Shown in pieces: positions 18,148 to 26,089 of a stretch of 64,000 bases of DNA. The DNA is from Pseudomonas sp. P5_109 (lineage in GTDB: Bacteria; Pseudomonadota; Gammaproteobacteria; Pseudomonadales; Pseudomonadaceae). The notes under the pieces were generated by a model. That model had not been told where the DNA came from. It ran no database searches and worked only from the letters and a program-made list of their open reading frames with translations. A program made the position numbers and the translations under genes. The DNA is taken from positions 3,051,501-3,115,500 of the forward strand of contig NZ_CP125380.1 of the NCBI RefSeq assembly GCF_034009455.1, written 5' to 3'. How positions within the stretch are numbered: position 1 is the first letter of the stretch; each line of letters starts with the position of its first letter.

Positions 18148-19118
18148 GGCGTCACCACCACGCCCCAGGGATAGCGCCCGACCTTCACCGATTTGCTCAC
18201 CTTGAGGCTGTCGACATCGATCACCGAGACATCGCCGCTGACGCCGTTGGTGGCCAGCAGTTGTTTCTGATCCGGGGTGAACGCCATCTGCCAGACCCGT
18301 CGACCCACCAGCAGGTAATCGAGAATCTCGAAGGTCCTGGCATCGATCACCGCCACATGATTGGCCGGGCCCAGTGCGACAAAACCGTATTTGCCATCGG
18401 CGCTGAGCTTGATGCCGACCGGCTGGACCTTGTCCGGGTGCACGCCCTTGATCTGGAAGTTCAGGGTCTTGAGCACGGTGCGACTGGCTACATCGAGAAT
18501 GGTCACGGTGCCGCCGATTTCCGCCGAGGCCCAGAGCTGGGCGCCATCGGGGGAGAACTCGACGAAGCGCGGGCGCTGGTCCACCAGGGTGCTGTCGGCC
18601 AGGGTCTGGGTGCTGGTGTCGATCCAGTGCAGCATGTTGGTGGTTTCGCTGGTGTTGACCGCCCACTTGCCGTCAGGACTGACGGCCATGCCTTCGGGTT
18701 CTACACCGACGTTGATTTGGCCGAGCACCTTGGAGGTCTCGGTGTCGATCACCGTGACCAGCGCATCGTCTTCGTTGGAGACGTACAACCAGCGATTGTT
18801 CGGGTGCAGGGCGAATTGTTCAGGGTCTTTGCCCGAGGGCAGTTCCTTGATGATCTTGCGCGTGGCCACGTCCATCACCTGGACCCGGTCCGAGTCACTG
18901 GCGCAGATGTACAGCAGCTTGTTGTCATGGGACAGCAGCAGGCCGCGGGGGCGCTGGCCGACGGGCAGGGTGTCGGTGACTTGCAGGGTCTGCAGGTCGA
19001 TCAGGCTCAGGCTGTTGTCCTTTTCGTTGGAGACCCAGGCTGTGCTGGCAACGGCATGGCCTGCGGCGAGCAGCATGGCCCAAGAAAGCAGGGAGCGGCA
19101 GAGCAGGGTGCGGCGCAT
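18144..19118 (-). CDS. Periplasmic YVTN-type beta-propeller protein, PQQ/ABC-associated
   Basis: A 324-residue protein with a signal peptide (MRRTLLCRSLLSWAMLLAAGHAVAS) followed by about seven YVTN/NHL-like blades (TAWVSNEKDNSLSLIDL, LLYICASDSDRVQVMDV, WLYVSNEDDALVTVIDT, QLWASAEIGGTVTILDV, GFVALGPANHVAVIDA, QLLATNGVSGDVSVIDV). It matches the beta-propeller of PQQ-dependent catabolism ABC operons and overlaps pedB by ATGA. It may form a periplasmic partner of the transporter or quinoprotein; no catalytic residues are evident. Confidence 0.87.
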   Translation of the reverse strand: MRRTLLCRSLLSWAMLLAAGHAVASTAWVSNEKDNSLSLIDLQTLQVTDTLPVGQRPRGLLLSHDNKLLYICASDSDRVQVMDVATRKIIKELPSGKDPEQFALHPNNRWLYVSNEDDALVTVIDTETSKVLGQINVGVEPEGMAVSPDGKWAVNTSETTNMLHWIDTSTQTLADSTLVDQRPRFVEFSPDGAQLWASAEIGGTVTILDVASRTVLKTLNFQIKGVHPDKVQPVGIKLSADGKYGFVALGPANHVAVIDARTFEILDYLLVGRRVWQMAFTPDQKQLLATNGVSGDVSVIDVDSLKVSKSVKVGRYPWGVVVTP

Positions 19119-19148
19119 GGCGGATTCCTTGTTGTTGTGATTATCGGA

Positions 19149-20333
19149 TCAGGGAAAGCGGCAGCTGACCTCGGGTTTGTCGTAGCCCAGGCTGTCCATC
19201 TCGTTGAACGGGTGCAGAAAGCCATCCTGGGGTGAGGTGCTGACCAGCGCTCGCGGCTGGACGATGGGAATCGGCTGGCGCAACTGGCCGTTCCACGGCC
19301 GGTAGCTGAGCTTGCGGCCCTTGAAACCGTCGAGTGGCAACTGGTCGCTGATTTCCAGCGTACGGATCGCCATCGGCTCGGCCTGGCGCAGTTTGCTCAC
19401 GGCGCTGGCGATACTGCGCACGGCCATCCACGCGGCGAAATCGCGGTCATTCATCCAGCGCCCGGTCAGGGCTTCGAAACGTTTTTGCAGCTGCGCGGCG
19501 CCATAAGTTTCCACGGTCTTGTGCCAGCCCACCGGGGTCAGGCCCTGGGTGCCGGCGACCGGACGCGGGTACCAGGTCTGGTAGGGCACGTATTCACCGA
19601 AGTCGCCGCGTTCATCGGCCACCAGCACCACGTCGTACTCGGCGGTCTGGGTGAACAGCGGCATATCCGCCTGGGCGCTGCGGCGTTGGTCGTTATCGAA
19701 GCTCCAGGTTTTTTCCGCCACCAGTTGCAAGCCAAAGCGCTTGGCCCCGCGGCGCAGGGCGGCGGCATAGGCTTGATCGTCCGGCGTCGGGCCGACAATC
19801 AGCAGTGCCCGCTGCCATTTGCGCAGCACCAGAAACTGCGCCAGGGCATCGGCGAGCATCGCCCGGCTCGGCAAGGTGTGCAGCACGTTGGGCAGGCAAT
19901 CGGTGGTGCGCAGGCTGTCATCGGGGCTACCGGCGTTGAACAGCAAGCTGTCGGGCAGTGCTGCACTCAATTGGCGCAGGCTGGTCGCGGGGGCATTCAC
20001 CACAAACAGGCGCAGGCCTTGTTCATGCTGCACCTTTGCCGCTTCGAGCAAGGCCTCGGGGCTGTCGACACTGGCGCTGATCAGGCTGTAGCCGTGGTTG
20101 AGAAAACGCCCGGTGCTGTTGCTGTCGGTGATCGCCAGTTCGGCGCCGCGCAGCCCGGCATCGGTGGGCTCGGGGATGACGTTCGACAGCAGCGGCCCGG
20201 GATCGGGGCGATAACCCAGGTAGCCGATCCGCACCTGCAAGAGCGCATCGGCGGCCTGGCTCTGGGTAGCCAGGCCGGCGGCGCAGGCAATCGCCAGCAG
20301 GTAGATCAGGGCGTAAGGGGCAAGCTCGCGCAT
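19149..20333 (-). CDS. ABC transporter substrate-binding protein, PQQ-alcohol dehydrogenase system
   Basis: A 394-residue periplasmic binding protein of the branched-chain amino acid/Leu-Ile-Val type, with a signal peptide (RELAPYALIYLLAIACAAGLATQSQAA). Recognisable segments are VRIGYLGYRPDPGPLLS, GLRGAELAITDSNSTGRFL, ALLIVGPTPDDQAY and DVVLVADERGDFGEYV. I chose ATG 20333 with GGAG eight bases upstream; the ATG at 20345 is also in frame. It heads a minus-strand operon with the beta-propeller, ATPase and permease. The combination with an ABC-2 permease suggests a signalling or export-coupled role rather than simple uptake. Confidence 0.85.
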   Translation of the reverse strand: MRELAPYALIYLLAIACAAGLATQSQAADALLQVRIGYLGYRPDPGPLLSNVIPEPTDAGLRGAELAITDSNSTGRFLNHGYSLISASVDSPEALLEAAKVQHEQGLRLFVVNAPATSLRQLSAALPDSLLFNAGSPDDSLRTTDCLPNVLHTLPSRAMLADALAQFLVLRKWQRALLIVGPTPDDQAYAAALRRGAKRFGLQLVAEKTWSFDNDQRRSAQADMPLFTQTAEYDVVLVADERGDFGEYVPYQTWYPRPVAGTQGLTPVGWHKTVETYGAAQLQKRFEALTGRWMNDRDFAAWMAVRSIASAVSKLRQAEPMAIRTLEISDQLPLDGFKGRKLSYRPWNGQLRQPIPIVQPRALVSTSPQDGFLHPFNEMDSLGYDKPEVSCRFP

Positions 20334-20408
20334 AAGGCACTCCATTACAGGTAGCGCCAGCATAGGAAGGCTGTGGTGCAGTGAAAATATGCAGAAAGTA
20401 CCGAAGGG

Positions 20409-20423
20409 CCAGTACCAAGGTAG
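20409..20423 (-). promoter_or_regulatory. Candidate regulator site upstream of the ABC operon
   Basis: CCAGTACCAAGGTAG, 76 bp upstream of the solute-binding protein start and 67 bp upstream of the divergent 54-codon ORF. It matches 13 of 15 positions of the element at 16521-16535, with the same orientation and distance. A shared site for AgmR or a related NarL-type regulator is inferred. Confidence 0.5.
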
Positions 20424-20490
20424 TAGACCGCCACGCGCGGCGCGGTTCTAGCATGGGCAACCACGGCCTTTGATCTGGAGGGGATTAACC

Positions 20491-20655
20491 ATGCGTATCG
20501 TCAAAGCACTGCTCCTGCCGTTCCTGTTGATCCTGACCCTGATCGGCGTTGACCGGCTCCACGGCCCGCGTCCCGTGTCCACCGATAGCCTTACGACCAA
20601 GGGAGTAGGCGGCGACCACCAAAGCAGCATGGGGTCTGGGCGCAGGGCTTTCTAA
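20491..20655 (+). CDS. Small hydrophobic-N-terminus ORF (54 aa), unknown
   Basis: ATG 20491 has a strong ribosome site (GGAGGGG, 8 bp upstream). The 54 residues have a signal-like hydrophobic N-terminus (MRIVKALLLPFLLILTLIGVDRL) and a short polar tail. It sits where P. putida has pedS2, pedR2, a pentapeptide-repeat gene and pedE, and it may be the surviving N-terminus of one of those genes or a real small secreted protein. I do not recognise it. The good ribosome site and position just before the cytochrome gene argue that it is translated. Confidence 0.45.
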   Translation: MRIVKALLLPFLLILTLIGVDRLHGPRPVSTDSLTTKGVGGDHQSSMGSGRRAF

Positions 20656-20711
20656 GATGGCTGCCATAGCCTCTGCCAAGAGGTTTTGCGTGCAATCCAG
20701 AGGGCATAACA

Positions 20712-21173
20712 ATGACAACAAAACGCAACGCCTTGCTCGTGACCGGGCTATTGGCCGGTTTGATCAGCGCAGGTTCCGTCTGGGCCCACGGCAACGTGGT
20801 GCCACAAGCCGTGGCCACCCCGGGGCTGACCCCGATCAAGGACGCCGGAGTGCAACTCGATGCCGATGGCTGGGCCGCGGTGAACCCGTATCGCACCGCT
20901 GCGGAACACGACAAGGCAGTGGAAATCGGTGCCTCGGCCTACACCCAGAACTGCGCGGCCTGTCATGGCCTGGAAGCCAAGTCCGGCGGTATCGCCCCCG
21001 ACTTGCGCATGCTCGATGTCGGTGAGGCGGGCGATGAATGGTTCGCCGAACGGGTGCGCCATGGCGCGGTGCGCGACGGTCGGGTGTACATGCCGAAGAT
21101 GGCCGACTACCTGAGCCAGGAAGCCCTGTGGGCGGTGCGCACTTATCTGGACACTGTGCACGTCGAGGAGTGA
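20712..21173 (+). CDS. pedF: Cytochrome c550-type electron acceptor of quinoprotein alcohol dehydrogenase
   Basis: A 153-residue periplasmic c-type cytochrome. It has a signal peptide (LLVTGLLAGLISAGSVWAH), one haem-binding motif CAACH near residue 80, and a distal Met candidate in RVYMPKMADYLS. It corresponds to ExaB/PedF, which takes electrons from the PQQ enzyme and passes them to the terminal oxidase. It is followed after 3 bp by the MoxJ-like gene and heads a plus-strand operon with the SoxYZ-like and hydrolase genes. Confidence 0.9.
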   Translation: MTTKRNALLVTGLLAGLISAGSVWAHGNVVPQAVATPGLTPIKDAGVQLDADGWAAVNPYRTAAEHDKAVEIGASAYTQNCAACHGLEAKSGGIAPDLRMLDVGEAGDEWFAERVRHGAVRDGRVYMPKMADYLSQEALWAVRTYLDTVHVEE

Positions 21174-21176
21174 CCC

Positions 21177-22052
21177 ATGCGCCTGCTCGCGGTGTTGATC
21201 AGCGCTCTGTGGCTGTGCTGCCAGGCGGCGCAGGCGCAGGTTCGCAACTACGACGAAATGATCGCCGCCGGGGAGCTGAAGGTGGCGGTCTACAAGGACT
21301 TCGCGCCCTACAGTTTTGAACGCGCCGGCAAACCCCAGGGTGTCGATGTCGAACTCGCCGAGGCCCTGGCCAAGGCGCTAGGCGTGCGCCTGACGCTGAT
21401 CTGGGCGCCGGCCGGGGAAAAGCTCGATGACGACCTGCGCGATTACATCTGGCGTGCCAGTGCCTTGCACAACCAGCAACTGGCCGACCTGATGATGCGC
21501 GTGCCCTACGACCGTGACTACGCGCAGAAGCGTAACGAACTCGGCGAACTGGAAAATGGCCACGTGGTGATGTTCGGTCCGTACCAGAACGAGCAGTGGC
21601 AGGTGGCCTATGACCGCCGGCGGCTGGACAAGGTCGCCAGCGTCGCGGTGTTCGAGCAGCACCCGATTGGTGTCGAAGTCGACAGCGTGCCGTCGTTCTA
21701 CCTGACCTCGGTGTTCAACGGCATGCTCGCCGGCAAGACCCATCACTATCCGGGCGTACCCCAGGCGTTTGCCGCGATGAAGGCCGGTGAGGTCGACGCG
21801 GTGATGGCCATGCGCGGTGAAATCGACTGGCAGGTCCATGAAGCGGCCGACCCGCAAGTGGCACTGGCAGAAAATGCCTATCCGAACATGGGCAAGCAAC
21901 TCTGGGAAATCGGCATGGCGGTGCACGAAAGCAACCGTCAACTGGCCTATGCCGTGGAGGAGGCGCTGGAAGCGCTTATCCGCGAGGGTTCGGTGAAGAC
22001 CATCTACGGCCATTACGGCCTGCAATACGACGTACCCGAGATGTATCAATAA
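21177..22052 (+). CDS. pedG: Quinoprotein dehydrogenase-associated MoxJ-like solute-binding protein
   Basis: A 291-residue extracellular solute-binding protein family 3 member with a signal peptide (MRLLAVLISALWLCCQAAQAQ). Typical features are the GELKVAVYKDFAPYSFERAGKPQGVDVELAEALAKAL start and VYPGVPQAF..MKAGEVDAVMA. It belongs to the MoxJ/XoxJ-like group linked to PQQ alcohol dehydrogenases, thought to help assemble or activate the quinoprotein, and XoxJ-type proteins pair with lanthanide enzymes. Spacing is 3 bp from the cytochrome and 10 bp to the next gene, so it is in the same operon. Confidence 0.88.
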   Translation: MRLLAVLISALWLCCQAAQAQVRNYDEMIAAGELKVAVYKDFAPYSFERAGKPQGVDVELAEALAKALGVRLTLIWAPAGEKLDDDLRDYIWRASALHNQQLADLMMRVPYDRDYAQKRNELGELENGHVVMFGPYQNEQWQVAYDRRRLDKVASVAVFEQHPIGVEVDSVPSFYLTSVFNGMLAGKTHHYPGVPQAFAAMKAGEVDAVMAMRGEIDWQVHEAADPQVALAENAYPNMGKQLWEIGMAVHESNRQLAYAVEEALEALIREGSVKTIYGHYGLQYDVPEMYQ

Positions 22053-22062
22053 GGAGCAGGCG

Positions 22063-22824
22063 ATGAAATGGCGAGGGAGTTGTCTGTTGGCTTGCTGGTT
22101 AAGCCTGGCGGCACAGGCTGGCGCTATCGATCCCGGTAAAGACCCGGTGCCATCGGTGATGTGGGCCTTCTATCACCAGCAGTTCCTGGGCAATGCGCCG
22201 TTCGTTTTCGATGAGCGGGTCAAGCTGCTGGCGCCGCCGTTTGCCGAAGATGCCCGGCAGGTACCGCTGGAAATCGACGCCAGGGCGTTCAAGGGCGAGG
22301 TGGTGAAAATCCTCGCCTGGGCAGAACTTAACCCTTTGCCGAAAATCGTCGACTTCCAGCCGCTGAATTCGGTTTTGCCCTGGCTGTCGTTGCGCATTCG
22401 CATCGAACAGGCCACGCCCTTGCGCGCGGCGGTGTTGACCCGTGACGGGTTGTGGCATGTCGGCTCGACCCTGATTGACGCAGCGGGTGGCGGCTGCACC
22501 GCACCGAGCGTGGTTCGGAATCAACCGGGCTGGGAAGAGCGCATTGGCGAAGTGCTCGGCGGGCGCTATCCCCGGGGCGAATTCAGCCGTTTGCGATTGC
22601 AGGTGGCCCATCCCATGGACAACGGCATGGTCAGCGGCATCCCGGAATTCTTCATCAACCATGCCGAGCTGCGCGACCACAACGAGCAAGTGCTGGCCCG
22701 GCTGGAGCTGTTTCCCGCGGTCAGCGAAAACCCCAACCTGGCCTTCGACATCGAAGGGGCAGGGCAAACGCGCCTGCTGCTGCGGGACAACAGCGGCAAT
22801 GAGTTCGATGCGTCGATCCCCTGA
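22063..22824 (+). CDS. Quinoprotein dehydrogenase-associated SoxYZ-like carrier protein
   Basis: A 253-residue periplasmic protein with a signal peptide (LLACWLSLAAQAGA). The N-terminal half is SoxY-like and includes a cysteine in the glycine-rich segment AAGGGCTAPS; in SoxY the carrier cysteine sits in a similar Gly-Gly-Cys-Gly tail. The C-terminal half is SoxZ-like (RLRLQVAHPMDNGM, FFINHAEL). Fused SoxYZ-like proteins are known beside quinoprotein dehydrogenases but their cargo is unknown. It lies between the MoxJ-like protein and a zinc hydrolase, 16 bp before the latter. Confidence 0.83.
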   Translation: MKWRGSCLLACWLSLAAQAGAIDPGKDPVPSVMWAFYHQQFLGNAPFVFDERVKLLAPPFAEDARQVPLEIDARAFKGEVVKILAWAELNPLPKIVDFQPLNSVLPWLSLRIRIEQATPLRAAVLTRDGLWHVGSTLIDAAGGGCTAPSVVRNQPGWEERIGEVLGGRYPRGEFSRLRLQVAHPMDNGMVSGIPEFFINHAELRDHNEQVLARLELFPAVSENPNLAFDIEGAGQTRLLLRDNSGNEFDASIP

Positions 22825-22840
22825 CCCCAAGGAGCGTGGC

Positions 22841-23779
22841 ATGCGCTGGATCCTGTTGATGGTGCTGAGCGTCAGTCTGCCGGCCCTGGCCGATCTCGAA
22901 TATTCACTCAAGCCTCGGCAGATCGCCCAGGACACCTGGCTGCTGGAAGGCAGCACCGATAATTTCGCCAAGGCCAACGGCGGCAACATCGTCAACACCG
23001 CGTTCATCGTCACCGAACGCGGTGTGGTAGTGATCGACACCGGGCCGTCCCGGCGTTACGGCGAAGCGATGCGCAAGGCCATTGCCGCCACCACCGACAA
23101 GCCGGTGATCGAGGTCTTGCTGACCCATCACCACCCGGACCATGTGCTGGGCAACCAAGCCTTCAGCGACGTGCCGATCGGCGCCCTGGCCGGCACCACC
23201 GAGCTACTGCATCAGCAAGGCGATGCCATGGCCGAGAATATGTACCGCATGGTCGGCGACTGGATGCGTGGCACCGAAGTGGTGTTGCCGACCCAGGCGT
23301 TGGCACCCGGGGTGAAAAGTTTTGGGAATCACGATCTGCGTCTGCTGAGCCTGGGTGGGCATACGGGCGCGGATCTGGCTATTCTCGACCAGCAAACCGG
23401 CGTGTTGTTTGCCGGGGACCTGGTGTTTTATCAACGGGCGCTGACCACGCCCAACAGTCCAGGGCTGGCGGTGTGGCTGGCGGACATCGCGACCCTGCAA
23501 GGCTTGCCCTGGACGCAGGTCGTGCCGGGCCATGGACCGGTGTCGAGCGATCCACAACCGTTCGAGCAGATGCGCGATTACCTGACCTGGCTCGATCAGC
23601 TGATGCGCGACGGCGCGGCCAATGGCAGCGACATGGCCGAGATGATCCGCAGCCCCATCCCCGAACGCTTCGCCGGGATCAACCTGAGCCGCTATGAACT
23701 GATCCGCAGCGTCAGCCATCTGTACCCGCGTTACGAGCGTGAGCGGATGACGCGGGTGGATTCCAACGCAAATAACTGA
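22841..23779 (+). CDS. Quinoprotein relay system zinc metallohydrolase (MBL fold)
   Basis: A 312-residue exported metallo-beta-lactamase-fold protein (signal MRWILLMVLSVSLPALAD) with metal motif THHHPDH, plus GGHTGADL, FAGDLVF and VPGHGPVS. It matches the SoxH-related hydrolases that co-occur with SoxYZ-like carriers in quinoprotein loci. ATG 22841 with AAGGAGCG upstream is the real start; the longer open frame upstream is a shadow of the preceding gene. It is the last gene of the cytochrome operon, followed by a REPIN. Confidence 0.86.
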   Translation: MRWILLMVLSVSLPALADLEYSLKPRQIAQDTWLLEGSTDNFAKANGGNIVNTAFIVTERGVVVIDTGPSRRYGEAMRKAIAATTDKPVIEVLLTHHHPDHVLGNQAFSDVPIGALAGTTELLHQQGDAMAENMYRMVGDWMRGTEVVLPTQALAPGVKSFGNHDLRLLSLGGHTGADLAILDQQTGVLFAGDLVFYQRALTTPNSPGLAVWLADIATLQGLPWTQVVPGHGPVSSDPQPFEQMRDYLTWLDQLMRDGAANGSDMAEMIRSPIPERFAGINLSRYELIRSVSHLYPRYERERMTRVDSNANN

Positions 23780-23794
23780 CCCACCCCGATCTAA

Positions 23795-23884
23795 TGTGGG
23801 AGCGGGCTTGCTCGCGAAGAGGCCGACACATTCAACATCGATGTCGCCTGACACTCCGTCTTCGCGAGCAAGCCCGCTCCCACA
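23795..23884. repeat. REPIN between zinc hydrolase and pedH
   Basis: TGTGGGAGCGGGCTTGCTCGCGAA-type inverted pair, with the spacer containing CATTCAACATCGATGT, a string shared with the REPIN at 51696-51785. Confidence 0.9.
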
Positions 23885-24054
23885 AGGGATCTATGCCGGA
23901 CACAAAATTCGCTGCTCATCTCCTCCCACCCTGTACGAAGGAACTAGCAATCTCCTCATTGCGGGCAATTGTTGCTAGGGCGGCGGCGCTCAAGAATCTG
24001 CACCAGACCGGGAAAATTTTCCGGAAATAACAAAAATCCGCAGAGGAAGCCGTC

Positions 24055-25830
24055 ATGACCCAACCCGCACGTCGCCAGCCCTTCGTCTTGAGCCTGCTGC
24101 TCAGTGCCATGCTGTTGTCCGGCCAGGCATTGGCCGGGGTTTCCGACCAGGACATTCTCCAGGACCCGAAGAACCCGGAACAGGTCGTGACCAACGGCCT
24201 CGGCGTTCAGGGGCAGCGCTACAGCCCGCTGGATATTCTCAACGTCGACAACGTCAAGGAACTGCGCCCGGCGTGGGCGTTTTCCTTCGGCGGTGAAAAA
24301 CAGCGTGGCCAGCAAGCGCAGCCGATGGTCAAGGACGGCGTGATGTACATGACCGGTTCCTACTCCCGGGTGTTCGCCGTGGATGCGCGCACCGGCAAGA
24401 AACTCTGGCAATACGATGCACGCCTGCCCGATGACATCCGCCCTTGCTGCGACGTGATCAACCGTGGCGTCGCTCTGTATGGCGATCTGGTGATTTTCGG
24501 CACTCTCGACGCCAAGCTCGTGGCGCTGAACAAAGACACCGGCAAGGTGGTGTGGAGCAAGAAAGTCGCCGACCACAAGGAAGGCTACTCGATCAGCGCC
24601 GCGCCGCTGGTGATCAACGGCAAGCTGATTACCGGCGTGGCCGGTGGCGAGTTCGGCGTGGTGGGCAAGATCGAGGCCTACGACCCGAAAAACGGTGATC
24701 TGCTGTGGACCCGGCCGACGGTCGAAGGCCATATGGGCTACGTCTACAAGGACGGCAAAGCGGTGGAGAACGGCATCTCCGGCGGCGAAGCGGGCAAGAC
24801 CTGGCCGGGTGATCTGTGGAAAACCGGCGGCGCGGCCCCTTGGTTGGGCGGCTATTACGACCCGGAAACCAACCTGCTGCTGTTCGGTACCGGCAACCCG
24901 GCGCCGTGGAACTCGCACCTGCGCCCTGGCGACAACCTGTACTCGTCGTCGCGCCTGGCGCTCAACCCGGACGACGGCACCATCAAGTGGCACTTCCAGA
25001 GCACGCCCCACGACGGTTGGGACTACGATGGCGTGAACGAGCTGGTGTCGTTCAACTACAGCGAAGGTGGCAAGGAGATCAAGGCGGCGGCCACTGCCGA
25101 CCGTAACGGTTTCTTCTACGTGCTGGATCGCACCAACGGCAAATTCATCCGTGGCTTCCCGTTCGTGGACAAGATCACCTGGGCCACCGGCCTGGATAAG
25201 AACGGCCGGCCGATCTACAACGAGGCCAGTCGTCCCGGTGCCCCGGGCTCCGAAGTCAAGGGCAGTTCGGTGTTTGTCGCGCCGGCGTTCCTCGGCGCGA
25301 AAAACTGGATGCCGATGGCTTACAACCAGGACACCGGGCTGTTCTATGTGCCGTCCAACGAATGGGGCATGGACATCTGGAACGAAGGCATCGCCTACAA
25401 GAAAGGCGCGGCATTCCTCGGCGCCGGCTTCACCATCAAGCCGTTGAACGAAGACTACATCGGCGTGCTGCGGGCCATCGATCCGAAAACCGGCAAGGAA
25501 GTCTGGCGCCACAAGAACTACGCGCCGCTGTGGGGCGGGGTGCTGACCACCAAGGGCAACCTGGTGTTCACCGGCACGCCAGAAGGCTTCCTGCAGGCCT
25601 TCAACGCCAAGACCGGCGAAAAGGTCTGGGAATTCCAGACCGGCTCCGGCGTGCTCGGCTCGCCCATCACCTGGGAAATGGACGGCGAACAGTACGTCTC
25701 GGTGCTCTCCGGCTGGGGCGGTGCGGTACCGCTGTGGGGCGGTGAAGTGGCCAAGCGCATCAAGGACTTCAACCAGGGCGGCATGCTCTGGACCTTCAAG
25801 CTGCCTAAGGACCTTGTCGCTAAGCACTGA
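24055..25830 (+). CDS. pedH: PQQ-dependent alcohol dehydrogenase, lanthanide-type (PedH-like)
   Basis: A 591-residue periplasmic quinoprotein with an eight-bladed propeller; it oxidises ethanol, 2-phenylethanol and other alcohols or aldehydes. Seen: a signal peptide ending ALAG, the vicinal disulfide pair C131-C132 (DIRPCCDV), tryptophan-docking repeats, and the catalytic stretch [12 protein letters not shown] with D323 and D325. Known: calcium enzymes (ExaA, PedE) have Ser or Ala at the second position, while lanthanide enzymes (XoxF, PedH) have Asp, and PedH of P. putida has D323/D325. So this is a lanthanide-type enzyme. ATG 24055 follows GAGGAAG. A REPIN follows the gene. Confidence 0.93.
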   Translation: MTQPARRQPFVLSLLLSAMLLSGQALAGVSDQDILQDPKNPEQVVTNGLGVQGQRYSPLDILNVDNVKELRPAWAFSFGGEKQRGQQAQPMVKDGVMYMTGSYSRVFAVDARTGKKLWQYDARLPDDIRPCCDVINRGVALYGDLVIFGTLDAKLVALNKDTGKVVWSKKVADHKEGYSISAAPLVINGKLITGVAGGEFGVVGKIEAYDPKNGDLLWTRPTVEGHMGYVYKDGKAVENGISGGEAGKTWPGDLWKTGGAAPWLGGYYDPETNLLLFGTGNPAPWNSHLRPGDNLYSSSRLALNPDDGTIKWHFQSTPHDGWDYDGVNELVSFNYSEGGKEIKAAATADRNGFFYVLDRTNGKFIRGFPFVDKITWATGLDKNGRPIYNEASRPGAPGSEVKGSSVFVAPAFLGAKNWMPMAYNQDTGLFYVPSNEWGMDIWNEGIAYKKGAAFLGAGFTIKPLNEDYIGVLRAIDPKTGKEVWRHKNYAPLWGGVLTTKGNLVFTGTPEGFLQAFNAKTGEKVWEFQTGSGVLGSPITWEMDGEQYVSVLSGWGGAVPLWGGEVAKRIKDFNQGGMLWTFKLPKDLVAKH

Positions 25831-25853
25831 TCCCGACTCCACCGCATAACCCC

Positions 25854-25954
25854 TGTAGGAGCGAGCCTGCTCGCGATGGTCGTCAACGATAACGCTGGAA
25901 ACCTGATACCCCGTGGCGTTCTCGGGCTCATCGCGAGCAAGCTCGCTCCTACAG
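25854..25954. repeat. REPIN between pedH and the aldehyde dehydrogenase gene
   Basis: Inverted GTAGGAGCGAGC(C/T)TGCTCGCGATGG pair; the spacer holds GGTCGTCAACGATAACGC (25878-25895), the core also found in the 139-bp array. Confidence 0.9.
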
Positions 25955-25984
25955 TGATCAGTGTGAAATCTACGACCAAATAAC

Positions 25985-26032
25985 GAGAGCCCCTCCTGCC
26001 AACGATGCATTCGTCTGGCACGCGGGGCTCTC
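25985..26032. promoter_or_regulatory. 48-bp nested palindrome upstream of the aldehyde dehydrogenase gene
   Basis: Outer arms GAGAGCCCC (25985-25993) and GGGGCTCTC (26024-26032), inner arms TGCCA/TGGCA, and a near-palindromic core ACGATGCATTCGT. It ends 57 bp before the start codon. There is no T-tract, so it is not a standard terminator; it could be an operator or a stable leader hairpin. It does not resemble the REP families nearby. Confidence 0.5.
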
Positions 26033-26089
26033 TAGTATCGGCTCATCGCCTGTCAGTACGACAGGCATCGACCCAGACAGAGGCCCACC

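Noticed and set aside
18148-18666. A longer ATPase (416 residues) by extension of pedB upstream
   Set aside because: The extension is a frame-shifted reading of the beta-propeller gene; the ATPase begins at ATG 18147 in an ATGA overlap.
22475-22840. A longer hydrolase fusing to the SoxYZ-like region
   Set aside because: The upstream part is another frame of the SoxYZ-like gene; ATG 22841 has a ribosome site and a signal peptide.
23956-26010. A 684-codon open frame on the minus strand opposite pedH
   Set aside because: Antisense shadow: composition (His, Arg, Val rich, no domain) is that of the complement of a quinoprotein gene.
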